From Rehmannia glutinosa (Eukaryota > Streptophyta > Magnoliopsida > Lamiales > Orobanchaceae), in contig CM071930.1 in assembly GCA_016081115.2 (NCBI GenBank), positions 35,231,641 through 35,295,640 on the forward strand: a DNA stretch of 64,000 nt, read 5' to 3'. This document shows positions 36,001 through 50,060 of the stretch, piece by piece. The notes under the pieces were generated by a model that saw only the letters and a list, made by a program, of their open reading frames with translations, did no database searches and was not told the DNA's origin. How positions within the stretch are numbered: the stretch's first letter is position 1; every line of letters starts with the position of its first letter. A program made the translations under genes and the position numbers.

Positions 36001-38213
36001 GAGAGTATATGTGACGCATGCGAAAGGAAAACGGATCAAATCATCATTCAAAGAAAAGACATGCCCATCTTCAACAAGGATATTGCACCCAAGCTACGTA
36101 TACATATGGATCTATTTGGTCCATTGAACCAGCTAGCATAAGTGGGAAGAAATATACCTTGGTGGTAGTAGATGACTACTCAAGATATACATGGACAACA
36201 TTCATGTGTAAGAAGAAAAAACTCTACGAAAACTACCGCAGGTGATGAAGAGGATTCAAAATGAGAAGAGCCAAACCATTATCAAAATAAGATCGACGAG
36301 GAAACCGAGTTTGTCAATGGTATAATAAATCAATATTGTATTGAAAATGGCATTAGTCATGAATTATCTGCAGAAAGGACTCCACAAAGCAAATGGAGTT
36401 GCGAGAAAGAAGAATAGAACTCTCAAAGAAGCATCAAGGACCATGTTAGCGAAAGCGGGGTTACCAAAAAGATTTTGGGTGAAGCAATCAACACAACTTG
36501 CTACACTCAAAATAGATGTATGATAAAACAGACACCGACAAAGACTCCCTATGAGATTTGGACGGGGAAAACCAAATGTTGCATATTTTAGAATATTTGG
36601 ATGTAAATGCTTCATCCATAACAATGACAAAGACAATCTAAAGGCTTTCGATGCTAAAGGCGATGAAGGTATCTTCTTGGGATACTCAACCGAAAGCAAA
36701 GCCTACTAGTACTCAACAAAAGGACTATGGTTGCGGAGAGGAATCCATTCATGTGGTATTCGATGAGCCAAATGTAAATGGAGAAGACATTGAAGAGTCA
36801 CCGATAAGTGAATCATCCAACCATACGAGAAAAATCCTACTATCTTTGGTGGAAAATCGGGAATTATAAACTCGAGATGAAGATGAGATAGCCGAGTCTC
36901 ATAGAATCTTTGGAAAATTTGCAGCTAAGTGATTGCGAGAGAGTGATCAAAGCAACACAAATACCGCTAGACGATGAATCCAACGGCTAACTTACTTCAA
37001 CCTTGATGTAAGATGGTGAAAGACCATCCACCGTAACTTGTCATTGGAGATATAAGAGAAGGTGTAAAAACAAGATCGAACTCAACAAGAAGCTATGTTC
37101 ACATGTTTTATCTCACAAATAGAGCCTAAAGACGTGTTACAAGCATTGGATGACACACATTGGATTCAAGCTATGCAAGAAGAGTGAATCGGTTTGAAAG
37201 AAAAAAAGTATGGGAATTAGTTCAAAGACCCACCCATCAAAATGTTATTGGTACTAAATGGGTGTTCGAAACAAGATGAACGAGGAGGGTTCGGTGGTAA
37301 GAAACAAAGCAAGACTAGTAGCCAAAGGATATTGCCAAGAAGAAGGAATAGATTTTGATGAAACATTTGCTCCTCGTAGCAAGATTGGAAGCTATAAGGA
37401 TGTTTCTTGCCTATGCGACTCACAAGAATTTCATTGTATATCGATGGATGTAAAAAGTGCATTCCTAAATGGGTTATTGGAAGAAAAAGTGTATGTTGAA
37501 CAACCTCCAGGATTTGAGCGAAAACTCTTGGAGATAAGGTATACAAACTCAAGAAAGCTCTATATGGATTGAAACAGGCACCCGAGCATGGTACGATACT
37601 TTGTCACAATTCCTAACGAGAATGGATTCACAAAAAGAAAAGTAGATAGAACACTTTTTCGTAAATTCAAGACAAGAAGAGCATCTTTGCTTGTTCAAAT
37701 ATATGTGGATGACATCATTTTGGATCCACAAACAAAGAGCTATGTGAAAAATTTTCAAACCTCATGCAAAGCAAATTTGAAATGAGCATGATGGGAGAGT
37801 CGACATTCTTCCTTGACTCCAAGTAAAACAACCAAGGATGGAACCTTCATAAGTCAAACAAAATACACCGAGAAATTTAATGAAGAAATTTGGTATGGAG
37901 GAGAAGTCTTCGTGAAAATACCAATGAATACATCGATCAAAATGGACATGGATGCGGATGGCAAGCATGTAGATCAAACAAGATCTGAGCACATATTGGA
38001 TCATTGCTTTATCTCACAAAGAAGAAGCGGACATCACCTTTGTTGTAGGTGTATGTGCGAGATTTCAATCTGCTCCAAAAGAGAGCCATATGATTGTAGC
38101 TAAGAGGATTTTGAGATATTTGAAAGGAAGCCAAGAAGTTGGCTTATGGTATCCAAAGGAAGGTGGATTCAAGCTAATTGGCTATTCGGACTCGACTATC
38201 TTTGGATGCGAGT
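33008..38213 (+). pseudogene. Element A gag-pol, broken, 5' part (to RNase H)
   Basis: Degenerate Ty1/copia polyprotein. Gag starts at the ATG at 33135 (MEANLTRIPMF) and ends in a ruined CCHC knuckle near 34100-34150. Protease has WYMDSG at 35501. The integrase zinc part is near 35910-36030, and its core contains VVVDDYSRYTW at about 36160-36194. RT has NVIGTKWVF near 37240 and YVDD at 37702-37713. RNase H begins near 38100 (RILRYLKGSQEVG). Domain order PR-IN-RT-RH is diagnostic for copia. Frameshifts occur every few hundred bases, so no polyprotein can be made. The frame is cut at 38213 by insertion of element B; the missing end of RNase H resumes at 51576. Confidence 0.88.
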
Positions 38214-39770
38214 TGTTAGGAATTTTATTATTTAGATTTTGATGAATGCCATGTAAAACTTAGAATAGAAAGTTAGCTCCCCAATTCTTGTCAAAATGTA
38301 TTGTAACAATTAGAGTGGCCAAGCTAAGTTAAGTCGGCCCACGCCTAACATGCAAGAAGACAATTTGAAGAATGGAAGGAAGACCTGTGTGAAACAAATT
38401 TGTGGCAAAGAGGAGTAGACGGGAACTCTCTTGAAGAAAGCAGATGAGATCTGCAAACAGTGGAGTGGAGCACCAAGAAAAGCCATCTCAAGTTGAAGTG
38501 ACAGAAGTCTCAAGAAAGCCAAGTCTCAAGTTGAAGGGAAAGAAGAGTCATCCAATGATTGGAAGTGACTCTAAGTCACCTGGGGAAAGCAAGAAATGCG
38601 ATCAAGTCGAGATAAGCGTAAAAGAACCGTTCAAGAGATTTACTTAAAAAAGTAATATCTCCATACCACCTTTCTCGGAGTGCTCGAAATCGAAGCGTGC
38701 AAATGGAATGAACCAATGGGAAGCACTACACCGTGTCGAGAACTCGAAAAGGTGAAAGAACAATTCATACGAGGAAATGGCAATTCCAAGAACTCGCAAG
38801 CCAACGATCGCAAAGTGACTTTCAAAAATAAGCCTCTCTCTTCAACGGGCAAATTTTTGAAAGTTCACTATAAAAGGCAGAGGAGTTTGTTTGAGAGAAA
38901 GGATGCATGAATGACACATACGTGAGATACACAAGCACATTAGAAAAACCGAAACAATCTCAATCCTCAAGTCTACATTTGAAGTACATCAATCCAACAC
39001 TCACCCGTGAAGGAAAGAGAACTTCAATCGAGTTGAAGAGAAAAATACGAAAACAAGGGGTCTACTTTCCAGGAAGGATTATAGAAAGGTTCAAGGTTGA
39101 ACCAAGTCTTAAGCTTTTGGAGGGCTTCGTGATCAAATCCAAAGAGCTTGAGCAAGTGAGTAGTAACAAAGCAAACGCCTGTGAAGAAGCCGAGTCGTGC
39201 GAGAAGCCGGTGAGTGATCAAGGCGTCTCCGTGACCGAGTCCCTAAGGATCAAGTCGGCTTTGTTGTGATCAAGACTTGTATCCGGGACTTCCGCTTTGT
39301 AAACGATCATTACTTAGTGGATTCCTCCGGGAGTTGGAGAAGAGAGGAGTAGAAGAATTACCCCATCTTGAACCTCTATAAAAACTTTCTTTGTGTCATT
39401 TACATTTCGACTTTTAAATTCTGCGCACTTTTAATTGCTTATATCTGTGATAAATTTGCTATCCATTTGATAATTTATAAGTACTAAATCAAGCTCTAAA
39501 ATCTTGCTTAATCAAACTTAAGGGTGTTAAGTCTTCCGCTGAAAATAAAACCACAAATTGAGTTAAATCGTAGCCAACAACTCGAGTTACTCCATCAACA
39601 ACTCAGTGAGTCATTGAGAGATTAACTCTCTTGAGTGACTAATTCGACTGTCCATCAAGACACAATCGTGTAGAATTAACTCAGAGATTTAAAAGGACTA
39701 AATCGAAAATTTGGTAAGGTTTATTCAACCCCCCTTCTAAACCTTACACTTACACCCCTTGGGACCTACA
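38214..39770 (+). mobile_element. 5' LTR of copia element B
   Basis: Starts TGTTAGGAATTTTATT and ends GGGACCTACA, 1557 bp. Inserted in element A after gatgcgagt; the sequence after the 3' LTR begins agagt, so the 5-bp target duplication is cgagt/agagt with one mismatch. Internal ctataaaaggc occurs at about 38869-38879, as in LTR A. The primer site at 39773-39784 reads tggtatcggagc, one base off the tRNA complement. Confidence 0.87.
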
Positions 39771-39898
39771 AGTGGTATCGGAGCGGTTGGTTCATTGAAC
39801 CCTCCGCACCGGTTAATTCTTGAACTAGATCTCCAAACTTTTCAAAGTCCGCTTTAGTACTTAAACTTTCAAAACTCTTTTTATTTAAAGTCATTATC

Positions 39899-41700
39899 AT
39901 GGAAGCAAATTTGACACGCATCCCTATGTTCACTATTGAAGAATTTGATGATTGGAAAATTCGTATGCGAGCTCATCTATCGGCGTTACATGATGAGATG
40001 TGGATAGTGATAGAAGATGGGCCTCTACAAATATTAAAGGTGAACACAATTTTATTTAAGAGTTGCGGTGAAGGAGAAGAAGATCTTTGCTCTAGACCCG
40101 ATCATGGTTGAAAAACCAAGAACTGAGTGGACAAATGATGACAGAAAAAGATACAACCTGGATAATGTAGCCAAGGACATCCTTTACAAAACCTTGGACA
40201 AAGCCATGTTCAATAAAGTCAAATCATGCAAAACGGCTAAAGAAATGGGACAAGTCGACATTAATTTGTGAAGGCTCGTGAGCAAATCAAAGAAAACAAA
40301 TTATCGATGCGGTACAAAAATTTGAAAATTTCAAAATGATCTCGGGAGAGAACCTGGATCAACTGGATGCTCGGTTCTGAAATCACAAATGAGTCATCTA
40401 CACTTGGAAAGGAATATACACGAAGGAAATGTGTATGAAGATCCTAAAAAGTCTTCCAAATGAATGGGAAATGAAGGTCATGGCACCGAGACACTCCATG
40501 GACCTATCAAAGACATCCAATCATGAGTTATTCTCGGACCTCAAAGCCTACGAGTTTGAGCCGAGAAGGAAAGACCAGGAAGAGACAAACGTACCCAAAA
40601 CAATTTGCTCTAATTGTCAAAGATGGGAAGAGAGGCCGAGGTCAAAGAAGCAATTGACCCGGAAAAATAGCCCGATGGTTAAAAGATTTAACAAGTTCTT
40701 TAACAAGAACTACAAGAGAGGAAAGGGTGAATCTTCCGGAAGACACTCGCTCCTCCAAATCAAGGGATGAAAGGCCAACCAAGAGAACGGATCATCAACA
40801 AGTTGAGTATCAAAGGGTCGACAACTCAAGCGTAGAAAGAGGCGATCAAAAGGCTGAATATCTATGTTGGAATTGTAGACAACCAGGTCACTATGCCATT
40901 GATCGCTCATATCCTGTAGTCAACAAGTAATGCAGGAATGAAGAAGAAAGAAAGGTCTTGAGAGAAAAAGACAAGAAAAGAAAAAGGCAATGATGGTCAG
41001 CAGAGATCTTTGAGACAACAAGTCAAGAGAGACAGACGATTGAGAGCAAAGAAGGCGACTATTCAAGTGACTCACGAAGAAGAAGCCTTGATCCGCTTAA
41101 TGGCCAAAGAACAAGATCAAGAAGATGAGGTACAATCTAACTCAACAAGCTCGGACACTAGTGATAGTGACGTGACACACACACTTCATCACCCACTTGT
41201 CTTTATGATTCATTAGGCAAAATGATGAAAGATTTTGAACATATTAAATCCTCACACACACTATTGAATGAGGAAAATAGCCTACTCAAAAGTCAAAACT
41301 CAAAGCTGACTAAGGAGCTGAGTACTCTAAGTCAAATAGCTGTTGAGAATGAAAGGTTAAAGGTGAAAATGCTAAATCAATAGCGAAATTGCTTTATAGA
41401 AAAGAGGGAGAATGCCTCAAGAATGTTATTGCCTCATTCACTAAGGCATCTAAATCATTGGATGATCATATTATGAGTCAAAGAGAATGTGGAGACAAGA
41501 CAAAGCTTAGGATTTAATTCCTCTGTGCCATGTCAAACCTCAAGAATAATGTTGGAAAAAGGATCTTCAAGTCATGAAGAGTCTGAAAAATCCAAAACTC
41601 TAAATGGTGCACACACATTCACTCCAAAGCACAATACTAAGCAAACTGGCCTTGGTTACAAAGGGAAAGGAAAACGGCCGATTGAGTGTCTTTGAAAGGG
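39899..41700 (+). pseudogene. Element B gag
   Basis: The ATG at 39899 opens the same N-terminus as in element A (MEANLTRIPMFTIEEFDDWK), similar to the W-K-x-R-M pattern of Sirevirus-type Gag. Downstream are KSLPNEWEMKV (near 40450) and a zinc knuckle at 40865-40906, CWNC-4-H, where the last Cys is replaced by Arg (IDRSYP). A basic, Glu/Lys-rich stretch follows. Frameshifts split it into at least six pieces. It would coat the RNA in virus-like particles if intact; it is not. Confidence 0.8.
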
Positions 41701-42199
41701 CAGTGAGAAGAGATTCAACCGAGTCCTCAAAGAAACTCCTAACAAAAATACTACTGTAAAAGGAAGCGAGCTACCAAAAATCCCAGAAAATCCATAAAAG
41801 AAATACATATGATGGGAATGGTAGAAAATATCCAAGCCAAGCTATTTGGAATAATGTGAACTATCAGCATAGACTTATGGAATATAAGCCCAAATGGCAA
41901 AGGCCTAGAACTCAGCAAAGGCCATTCCAAAAGTATAAGAGCTTTCATCAACACACATATGCACCTAGGCACTACACTCAAAAACACCAAAATTACCCAA
42001 GGAAGGCAATTGCTAAAACACATATGCGGCATACAGACAAAAGAGACAAATTGTATGAACCTAGAATCCCCAAGCGGTTTGCCAGGATTAATTATGATTA
42101 TGGCACTGATAGATGGCAACCCCTTAGAGTCAAATCATTTGGCTATAGGTTGGTTGGATCATCTTACAATTCTAACCCCTCAGACCCAGACAAGTATGG

Positions 42200-45100
42200 G
42201 TACCTAAAACTTAATTTCCTTGATTGCGGTTCAAGGAACAGAAAGTGCCAAGGAACCTGGTACATGGATAGCGGTATTCCGGACATATGACAGAAATAAG
42301 AGAAATCACAAAATTCAAGGAAGTCAAAGGAGCCAAAGTCATATTTGGAGAAATGAAGCTCCTGGTGAAATAAGAGGCATTGGATCCATCAAGAAGAATG
42401 GATTAGAAATCACAGATGTTGCATATGTTGAAGGACTCAACTTCAACTTACTTGAGTATCGATCGGCTCTGTGACAAGGGCTACAATGTTGGATTCAACA
42501 TGGGTATATGCCAAATCAAGGATATTGAATCAAATGAAGTTGTCTTTGCAAGGATGTAGACAGAAGAATATGTATGTAGTGGATTGGTCAACGCAACACC
42601 CAACACCTGTCTACTAGCAAAGAGCACAAAATTGAATCAAGTTGGTCAGGCAAAAAAGCCGAGTCACCGAATTTCAAAACAATTAACAAGCTGGCAAGAA
42701 GCCATCTTGTAGAAGGACTTCCAGACTCGATTATACAAGAAGGAGAGTATATGTGATGCATGTCGGAAGGAAAACAAATCAAGTCGTCATTCAAAGAAAA
42801 GACATGCCCATCCTCAACAAGAATATTGCATCTGCTTCATATGGATCTATTTGGCCCAGTGAACCAAAAAGATAAGTGGAAAGAAATACACCTTGGTGGT
42901 AGTAGATGACTACTCAAGATATACATGGACAATATTCATGTGCAAGAAGAAAGAAACTCTACAAAAACTACCACAAATGATGAAGAGGATTCAAAATGAG
43001 AAGAGTCAAACCATTATCAAAATAAGATCGGATAGAGAACCGAGTTTGTCAATGGAATAATAACTCGATCTTGTATTGAGAATGGTATTGGTCATGAACT
43101 ATCGCAAGGACTCCACAAAGAATGGAGTTGCGAGAAAGAAGGAACAAACCCTCAAAGAAGCGGCAAGGACCATGTTAGCTGAAGCAGGGGTTACCAAAAA
43201 GATTTTGGGCTGAAGCAATCAACACGACAGCTTGCTACACCCAAAACGGATGTATGATAAACAGACAAATGACAAAGACTCCTATGAGATCCGGGTGGAA
43301 GAAAACCAAATGTTGCATATTTGAGAATATTTGGATGTAAATGCTTCATTCACAACAATGGCAAAGACAACCTAAAGGCTTTTGATGCTAAAGTCGATGA
43401 GGGTATCTTCTTAGGATACTCACCGAAAAGCAAAGCCTACTGAGAATACTCAACAAAAGAACTATGGTTACGGAGAATCCATTCATGTAGTATTCGATGA
43501 ACCAAATGTAAATGGAGAAGACATTGAAGAGTCGGTGATAAGTTTGAATCATCCAATCATCTGAGAAGAGTCCTATCTTTGAAGCCGGGTCAAGCCGGGA
43601 TTATCAATTGAAGAAGAAGATGAGGCAATTTGAATCTCAAAAGCAAATGGAAAATTTGCAACTAAGTGACCACGAAAGAGTCGACGACCCGCAACACAAA
43701 TAAGTCGATCAATCCAAATAACTTACTCCAACCTGACGTAAGATGGTGAGAGACCATCCACCGAACTTGTCATTGGAGATATAAGAGAAGGTGTCAAGAC
43801 AAGATCCGAACTCAACAAGAAGCAATGTTCACATGCTTCATTTCGCAAATAGAGCCCAAAGATATGTCACAAGCATTGGGCGACACACATTGGATTCAAG
43901 CTATGCAAGAAGAGTGAATCGGTTTGAGAGAAATAAAGTATGGGAACTAGTGCAAAGACCCATACATCAAAATGTTATTGGAACCAAATGGGTATTCGAA
44001 ATAAGATGAACGAGGAAGCCTCTGTGGTAAGAAACAAAGCAAGACTGGTAGCCAAAGGATATTGCCAAGAAGAAGGGATAGATTTTGATGAAACATTTGC
44101 CCTGTAGCAAGATTGGAAGCTATAAGGATGTTTCTTGCCTATGCGACTCACAAGAATTTCACTTTGTATATCAAATGGATGTGAAAAGTGCATTCCTAAA
44201 TGGTTTATTGGAAGAAGAAGTGTATGTTGAACAACCTCCGAGGATTTGAGCGGAAGACTCTTGGAGACAAGGTATACAAACTCAAGAAAGCCTTGTATGG
44301 ATTGAAACAGGCACCCGAGCATGGTATGATACCCCTGTCACAATTCCTAACGAAAATGGATTCACAAAAGGAAAAGTAGATAGAACACTTTTCGAATTCA
44401 AGACAAGAAGAGTATCTTGCTTGTTCAAATATATGTGGATGACATCATTTTTGGATCCACTAACAAAGAGCTATGTGAAAATTTTTCAAACCTCATGCAA
44501 AGTAAATTTGAAATGAGCATGATGGGAGAGGCGACATTCTTCCTCGGACTTCAAGTGAAACAATGAAGGATGGAACCTTCATAAGTCAAACAAAATACAC
44601 GTAGACTTAATGAAGAAATTTGGTATGGAGGAGAAGTCTTCCGTAAAAAAATACCAATGAACACATCATCAAAAATGGACATGGATGTAGATGGCAAGCC
44701 GGTGGATCAAACAAGATACGAGCACTTATTGGATCAACTGCTCTATCTCACAAAGAAGCGAGCCGGACATCACCTTTCTTTGTAGGTGTATGTGCAAGAT
44801 TTCAATCTGCTCCTAAAGAGAGCCATATGACAAAGTGACTAAGAGAATATTGAGATATTTGAAAGGAAGTCAAGAAGTAGGCCTATGGTATCCGAAGGAA
44901 GGTGGATTCAAGCTAATTGGCTATTCGACTCGACTATCTTTGGATGCGAGTGGACGGGAAGAGCACTTCGTGCACATGTCAAATGCTTTAGGAAACAGAC
45001 TAATTTCCTGGTTTAGCAAGAAGCAAAACTCAATAGCCACCTCTCCGGTGAGGCGAGAATACATAGGCTGCGGGCATTTGTTGTGCCCAAGTCCTATGGA

Positions 45101-45382
45101 TGAGACAAAGAAATGAGAGACTATGAAGTTGAAGAAAAAAAGAAATTCCAATCATGTGTGATAACACAAGTGCCATTGCAATCACTCAAAATCTGTGTTG
45201 CACTCAAGAACAAAACATATTGATGTCGATATCATTTCATAAGAGATCATGTTGAAAAGAAGGACATTATCTTGGAATATATCTCAACCGATAAACAACT
45301 AGGTGACATCTTCACAAAACCATTATGTGAGTCAAGATTTGAAGAACTCAAGCATGAGTTAGGGTTAATTGAGTGGTGACAC
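42200..45382 (+). pseudogene. Element B pol (protease, integrase, RT, RNase H)
   Basis: Protease WYMDSG is at about 42258-42275. Integrase core has HMDLFGPV near 42838 and VVVDDYSRYTW near 42897-42930. RT has NVIGTKWVFE at about 43972, VARLVAKGYCQEEGIDF-type sequence near 44040-44080 and YVDD at 44432-44443. RNase H has RILRYLKGSQEVGLWYP at about 44845-44895, and a tail equivalent to ADIFTKPL near 45300-45325. Order is copia-type. Many small insertions and deletions relative to element A interrupt the frame, often at CTG/CAG positions. It shows the uninterrupted form of the site (gatgcgagtgga near 44943) at which B inserted in A. Confidence 0.86.
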
Positions 45383-45927
45383 TCGGACGAATCAAAGAAG
45401 AGTATTGGAGCAGAAAAGAGTGAAAAAGAGTGAAAACAAAAATCACCAAGAAATCACCAGACGGAAAGACAAACTGACTACACAAGTCACCGATAATTTG
45501 AGTCACTAAGAGAACTCTAGGAGTAGAGTTAAATCGGCTAAGAGATAAAATTTGGATAACTTATGAGCAAAGTGACAAAAACGCATCGTTTTGACTTAAG
45601 CGGGAATGTTTTAAGGAACACGTCGAAGATAATGATGATGTGTACAGACATAAAGCTGCACACTAAGCTTATGATTGGATATAAATCTTGCCGCATTAAA
45701 TACGAGGCGTGAAATGCTCAATAGGTGTGCAAAATCCAAGCCGTTGATTTCGATCACAATTCAAAAAACACGCCCTTTCATAAACCATATTTAAACCATT
45801 TTCGTCCGTTTCTCTCTCACACTTCTAAAACTGTTCATCTTTTTCTCTCAAAAGCAAAGGCAAACTACTCTCAAAACCCTATCAACCTTCAAATCAATTT
45901 ACGAGATTTTTCTTGATATAATTAAAA
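45383..45927 (+). other. Element B spacer between pol and the extra 3' ORF
   Basis: Non-coding, A-rich, homologous to 52000-52563 in element A. It may hold the leader of a separate downstream transcript, but I see no firm promoter. Confidence 0.5.
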
Positions 45928-48900
45928 ATGGCACCAACTTATGACTTTACTAAGTTAGGAAAGCAAATCCACACCGGTTCGACGGTGGATTTCGGACGGA
46001 ATGGTGAAGGGTCCGCGACACCCTGGTGAAGAAAAATTGCTGAGAAGTTGGAAACGTCCGGACTAAAACCGTTTCTAACGCCGGAATATCCGATGACCTA
46101 TGTGGAGGAGGTCGCACAATTCTACGTGAATGCCGAGATTCACGATGAAGGAATCAAGTCATCTGCTCACGGGAAGCGGTGACTATCACGCCAAGATTTG
46201 GTGAATATTGCTCACTACCAGTGAAGGAGCATCCGAGATCAAAGAAGGCGATGTAAACTTGGTGGCGCGCATGGAAAAAAAATAGCCAAGTCCGACTTTC
46301 TTTGATAAAATAATATACACAAAGAAACAAGAGATGAAGGAGGATTATCACAAGTTGTTGGAAATAGTTGCCAAATGTATCGACATCAAATTTGGCGGCT
46401 TTGACCAATCAAAAGGCAAAGCCGATTGTGATGGCTGCAATCATCGAAGAAAAGAAGATAAACTGAGTTTATCTACAGCAGATCTCTGCGAGCGTGGGGA
46501 ACAAGTCCTTCAAAGAAGATGGCACATTTGGAGGATCCCTAGGATATGGCCTGTAATTGGCCGCTATTGGAGGTGAAAGGAGTCCCTCTTAGACATGGGA
46601 AGGCCTTCCATGTTAACAAGAGGATGTTCGAGCTAACCTCTCCGGTGCTCGAAGCGAGCTTACGCCAAGAGAGCGACACCAAACAGTGAGGGAAATCAAG
46701 CGACCCCGAAGATACCGCTTCTTCTCTCGGCCTAAGAAGAAAAGTCGCCCCTGCGGTACTAAGAAGAAGCTACGCCCCTGCGGAAAGAAAACCAAACATG
46801 CTCCCGCTCTCCGCAGCGAGTCACACGCCCCCCAAAGCGGCGTGTCACCCGCCCTACGGCGGCGGTTGAGAAGGACTCACAAATACCTTCTCCGATCGTC
46901 AAAAGGAAGGCTGACAAGCCCGCAGACGCCGGCTCCTCGAAACAAACACCAAGACCCCCCCGCCGCCCCAGACTCGAGAGGACACCGCCTGCGAACCGAA
47001 ATTCCCCTGTACAAACCAGGAGACGAAGAGACTTCGTCAAGCGGTCGAACAGGAGAAACCAGTGAGTCGATTACTCGGCTAGCACAAATACGGAGACTCT
47101 TTGGAGAAGTAGAGTCTCCAGATGTAGTTGATGAAACGACCAAGTCTGCTGAAGGCGTCGCAGAGAGCAACCCAAAGACGCACTGTAGCTCACACACACC
47201 AAAGACAAGAAGAACCAGCCCAGCGGATAGTGATGTAATGATCCTATCTCCACCTTACCCGGACATCCAAAATCGCCTGCGTGAGTGGAGAAAATGGAAG
47301 TTGAGCAAGTCGAGGAAGTTCAAGTTCCAACGGCCGAGTTCATAGAAGAAGAAGAAGGCTGCTAAATTTCCTTGGCTAACTCTGTCTCGTGCTCCCAAAG
47401 ACTTGATGAGACAAGCTGCTTAGACATCCCGCAAATCTACAAGGACGAGGGAAAGCAAAGCAAGTCAAGAAGCGAAAGCACATGAGAAGGCAAGCATCTC
47501 CGCCCTATCTCCCGGCACCACGTAACACTCCTCTTCTTGATGTCTTCTCCGAAAGTGACGAGGAACTGGAGAATGTGGCACGCCGCGGAAAAGAGTTGCA
47601 AATCGCAAGCATTGCCGAATCAAGAATTCTTCACGAGAAAAGACTAATGGAGGGACCGGGAGAGTCCTCGAACACACGGTGAAATCGATCCTATGGGAGT
47701 GGTTCAAAGAAATAACCATGATGTTCTTTTGCTACCACTTCCCACCTCACTCGGAAGAAGCGATAAGGAAATGGCGATGAAACGGGACAATGGGGACCCC
47801 GATCGAGCCAACCCCTATTGAAGGTGTGCTACCACCGCCCCAACGGCTAAACCATTAATCGAAACAAAAGGGAGTTTGGAGACGAGTGACCCCACTCCAA
47901 GTCACTCACCGGTGGTGCGCCACCGGTGGGAAACTCCTCCACTGCGGCTGCAAGGTCGGAGGATCTGCCGGATGACTCGACAAAGAATCAAGGAGGCGAA
48001 GAAGAAATTACAATCACAAGAAGAACAACAAGTTGCCATCAACGAAGCTCGAGGCTTGAGATGAGGCTTCACCGAGGTGCCAAATCGCTACTCGAAGGCT
48101 AATGATCTTTCTTGATGCGATCGAGGCCGAGAAGGAAAATGTACCGGGAGTTAACACTGGGCGATGAAAGTGCAATCCATGGGGTTGAGACTCCAATGGA
48201 TGCCGTTGTAGAAGACCCTAAGACAACACACTTTCGAAAAAGGGAGGACCAGGCCTCGCAGCGAGAGAGAGACTGGAGGGAGGAAATGAAGGCCACGGGA
48301 GGTTGAGACTTCCCTGGGTAAAAAGCTTTCAAGTAGAGAACATCCCTTCCGCTATCATAGACCCATCCCGAAGGAGATCAAGCACTTCATGATTCCCGGA
48401 CAACCACGATGTCACTTTTCCGGGATCGGAAGGCGAAGAAGAAGGCTTTGAGTCAACCCCATGACAAATCCAAAAGACTTCATGCGGATGTTCCAGGCAC
48501 GAGCAAAGTCGATCCCAAGACTACTCGTCAAACTTTTAACTTTGATGATGAGCCACCACTAGAAATCTCATCATCGTCCGATGTACGCTGGAGATAAGGC
48601 CGAGGACAAGTCTACATCGAAAAAGGAAAAAATCACCGAGACCAACGAAGTCATTAAGACAAATGAGGCTCAAAAGCGGGTCTATTTCACAACCAAACCC
48701 AATGAACCGAGAAACCACTGCTCCAGCTCCTCAAGCTACAAAGAGATCGATTCCCAAAAAGAACTTCACGCGCACCGCTCATCATCGAACAAATCCCGGT
48801 TGGCGGTGATGAATCTTTTGTAGAATCTTTCCGTTTCTCCCTGGAGATACCGAACTCCACGAAGAGTCGAAAAATGAACAAGCACGCTATCACAAACCAC

Positions 48901-50060
48901 CTCCTGTTCTTCCAACAGACACCATTGTTCCAAATGACTATGACCCGATCTTTGTATGGCCATCACCGCAATGTAAGAATCACCAAGTTCGAGAAGTGTT
49001 CAAGGCACTCTTTCTTTGAAGTTGAAAGGATGGAGAGGCATCGAGCCTCTTTGGACATGCGATTGGACAACGAGAGATGCCACCCTTACAAATTTGACTT
49101 AAGAGGCATAACGATTCGAATAAGGAAATGGTGGCAACAAAGAGCAAACAATGCGTGTGGAACAGGTGAGATACTTGAGACAATTGTTCAACAAACTGGC
49201 CGTGTGGAGAGTGAAAATGCCGATCTTGAACGGCGAGGAACACATTGAGCATATGCATGAAGCTCACACTTTGCCGAGATCAAGGCTGCTGCGTGAGCGA
49301 AATGCAAATGATATACTGGCGTTTGGAAGAACACATGACAAGAAAATTCAGCCTTCTCATGGCTGAGATGAAGCGATTTGTGAGAATCCAACGCTACTCG
49401 TTCAATTCCGTCTTTGCATACAACGCAGCGGACTTGAAGCGAATTCAACCATCGAAGACTTCGACTTCATGCTTGCCAAGATGTTCCACGCAGGGTTCCT
49501 CTATCCTTTGATGATGCCAAAAAGGGGAAGAGGAATACCTTAAAGCAAGAAAATCTGGTCAAAAGAAAGGAGCAAATGGTGAGAAGGAACAAGCGAGAAG
49601 GGAAAATCACCAGGAAATTTTGAAATCAAAGAAAGGAAAATCTGTTTGGGGGAAGGATCAAAAGATATGACCTTGATGATTGCACAAACCCCCAACAGGT
49701 CTGTCACGGTGACATTATAAGCGAAAAACTCCCGTGACTCTGCCACTCCAACACTCTGCGGTATCTATGGTGAGAAGAGAAAAGCAATTGAAGCGGGGAT
49801 GAAGGAAGTGGAAGGAAGAATGGATGCCAGGGTGATGAACATCTTGAAAGAACATGGAGGCATTCCGGTTGGCGACACGTATGCCATTTCGGATGTCGGG
49901 ACAGAGCCACGATCAATTGATGAATTCAAAACGCTCGAATCCCGAAGGATATTTTGCAAATATGTCCATGGCTCAAGCTTGGGACTTATCTTGGGAAAAG
50001 GGTCTCACATTATGTCAAGAAGCCGACAGACAATGGACTTCCAATGATCGGGAAAAGGAC
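45928..50060 (+). pseudogene. Element B extra 3' ORF region (env-like position, unknown function)
   Basis: A long broken coding region follows pol, starting at the ATG at 45928 (MAPTYDFTKLGKQIHTG) and matching the region from 52564 in element A. Readable pieces include MTYVEEVAQFYVNAEIHDEG, then a basic Pro/Lys-rich part (46690-46900), acidic Ser/Glu-rich parts, and Glu/Arg-rich parts that may be helical near 48000 and 49800. Its first section resembles the plant proteins annotated as 'putative plant transposon protein domain', which occur in many retrotransposons. Sirevirus elements carry an env-like ORF at this place, but I see no clear signal peptide or membrane span, so 'env-like' describes position only. 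At about 4.1 kb it is unusually long. Frameshifts are very frequent. Confidence 0.65.

Noticed and set aside
46686..47345. A 219-codon host gene on the plus strand
   Set aside because: It is one frame of the extra 3' ORF of element B, homologous in order to about 53330-53950 in element A, and its basic start is created by frameshifts.
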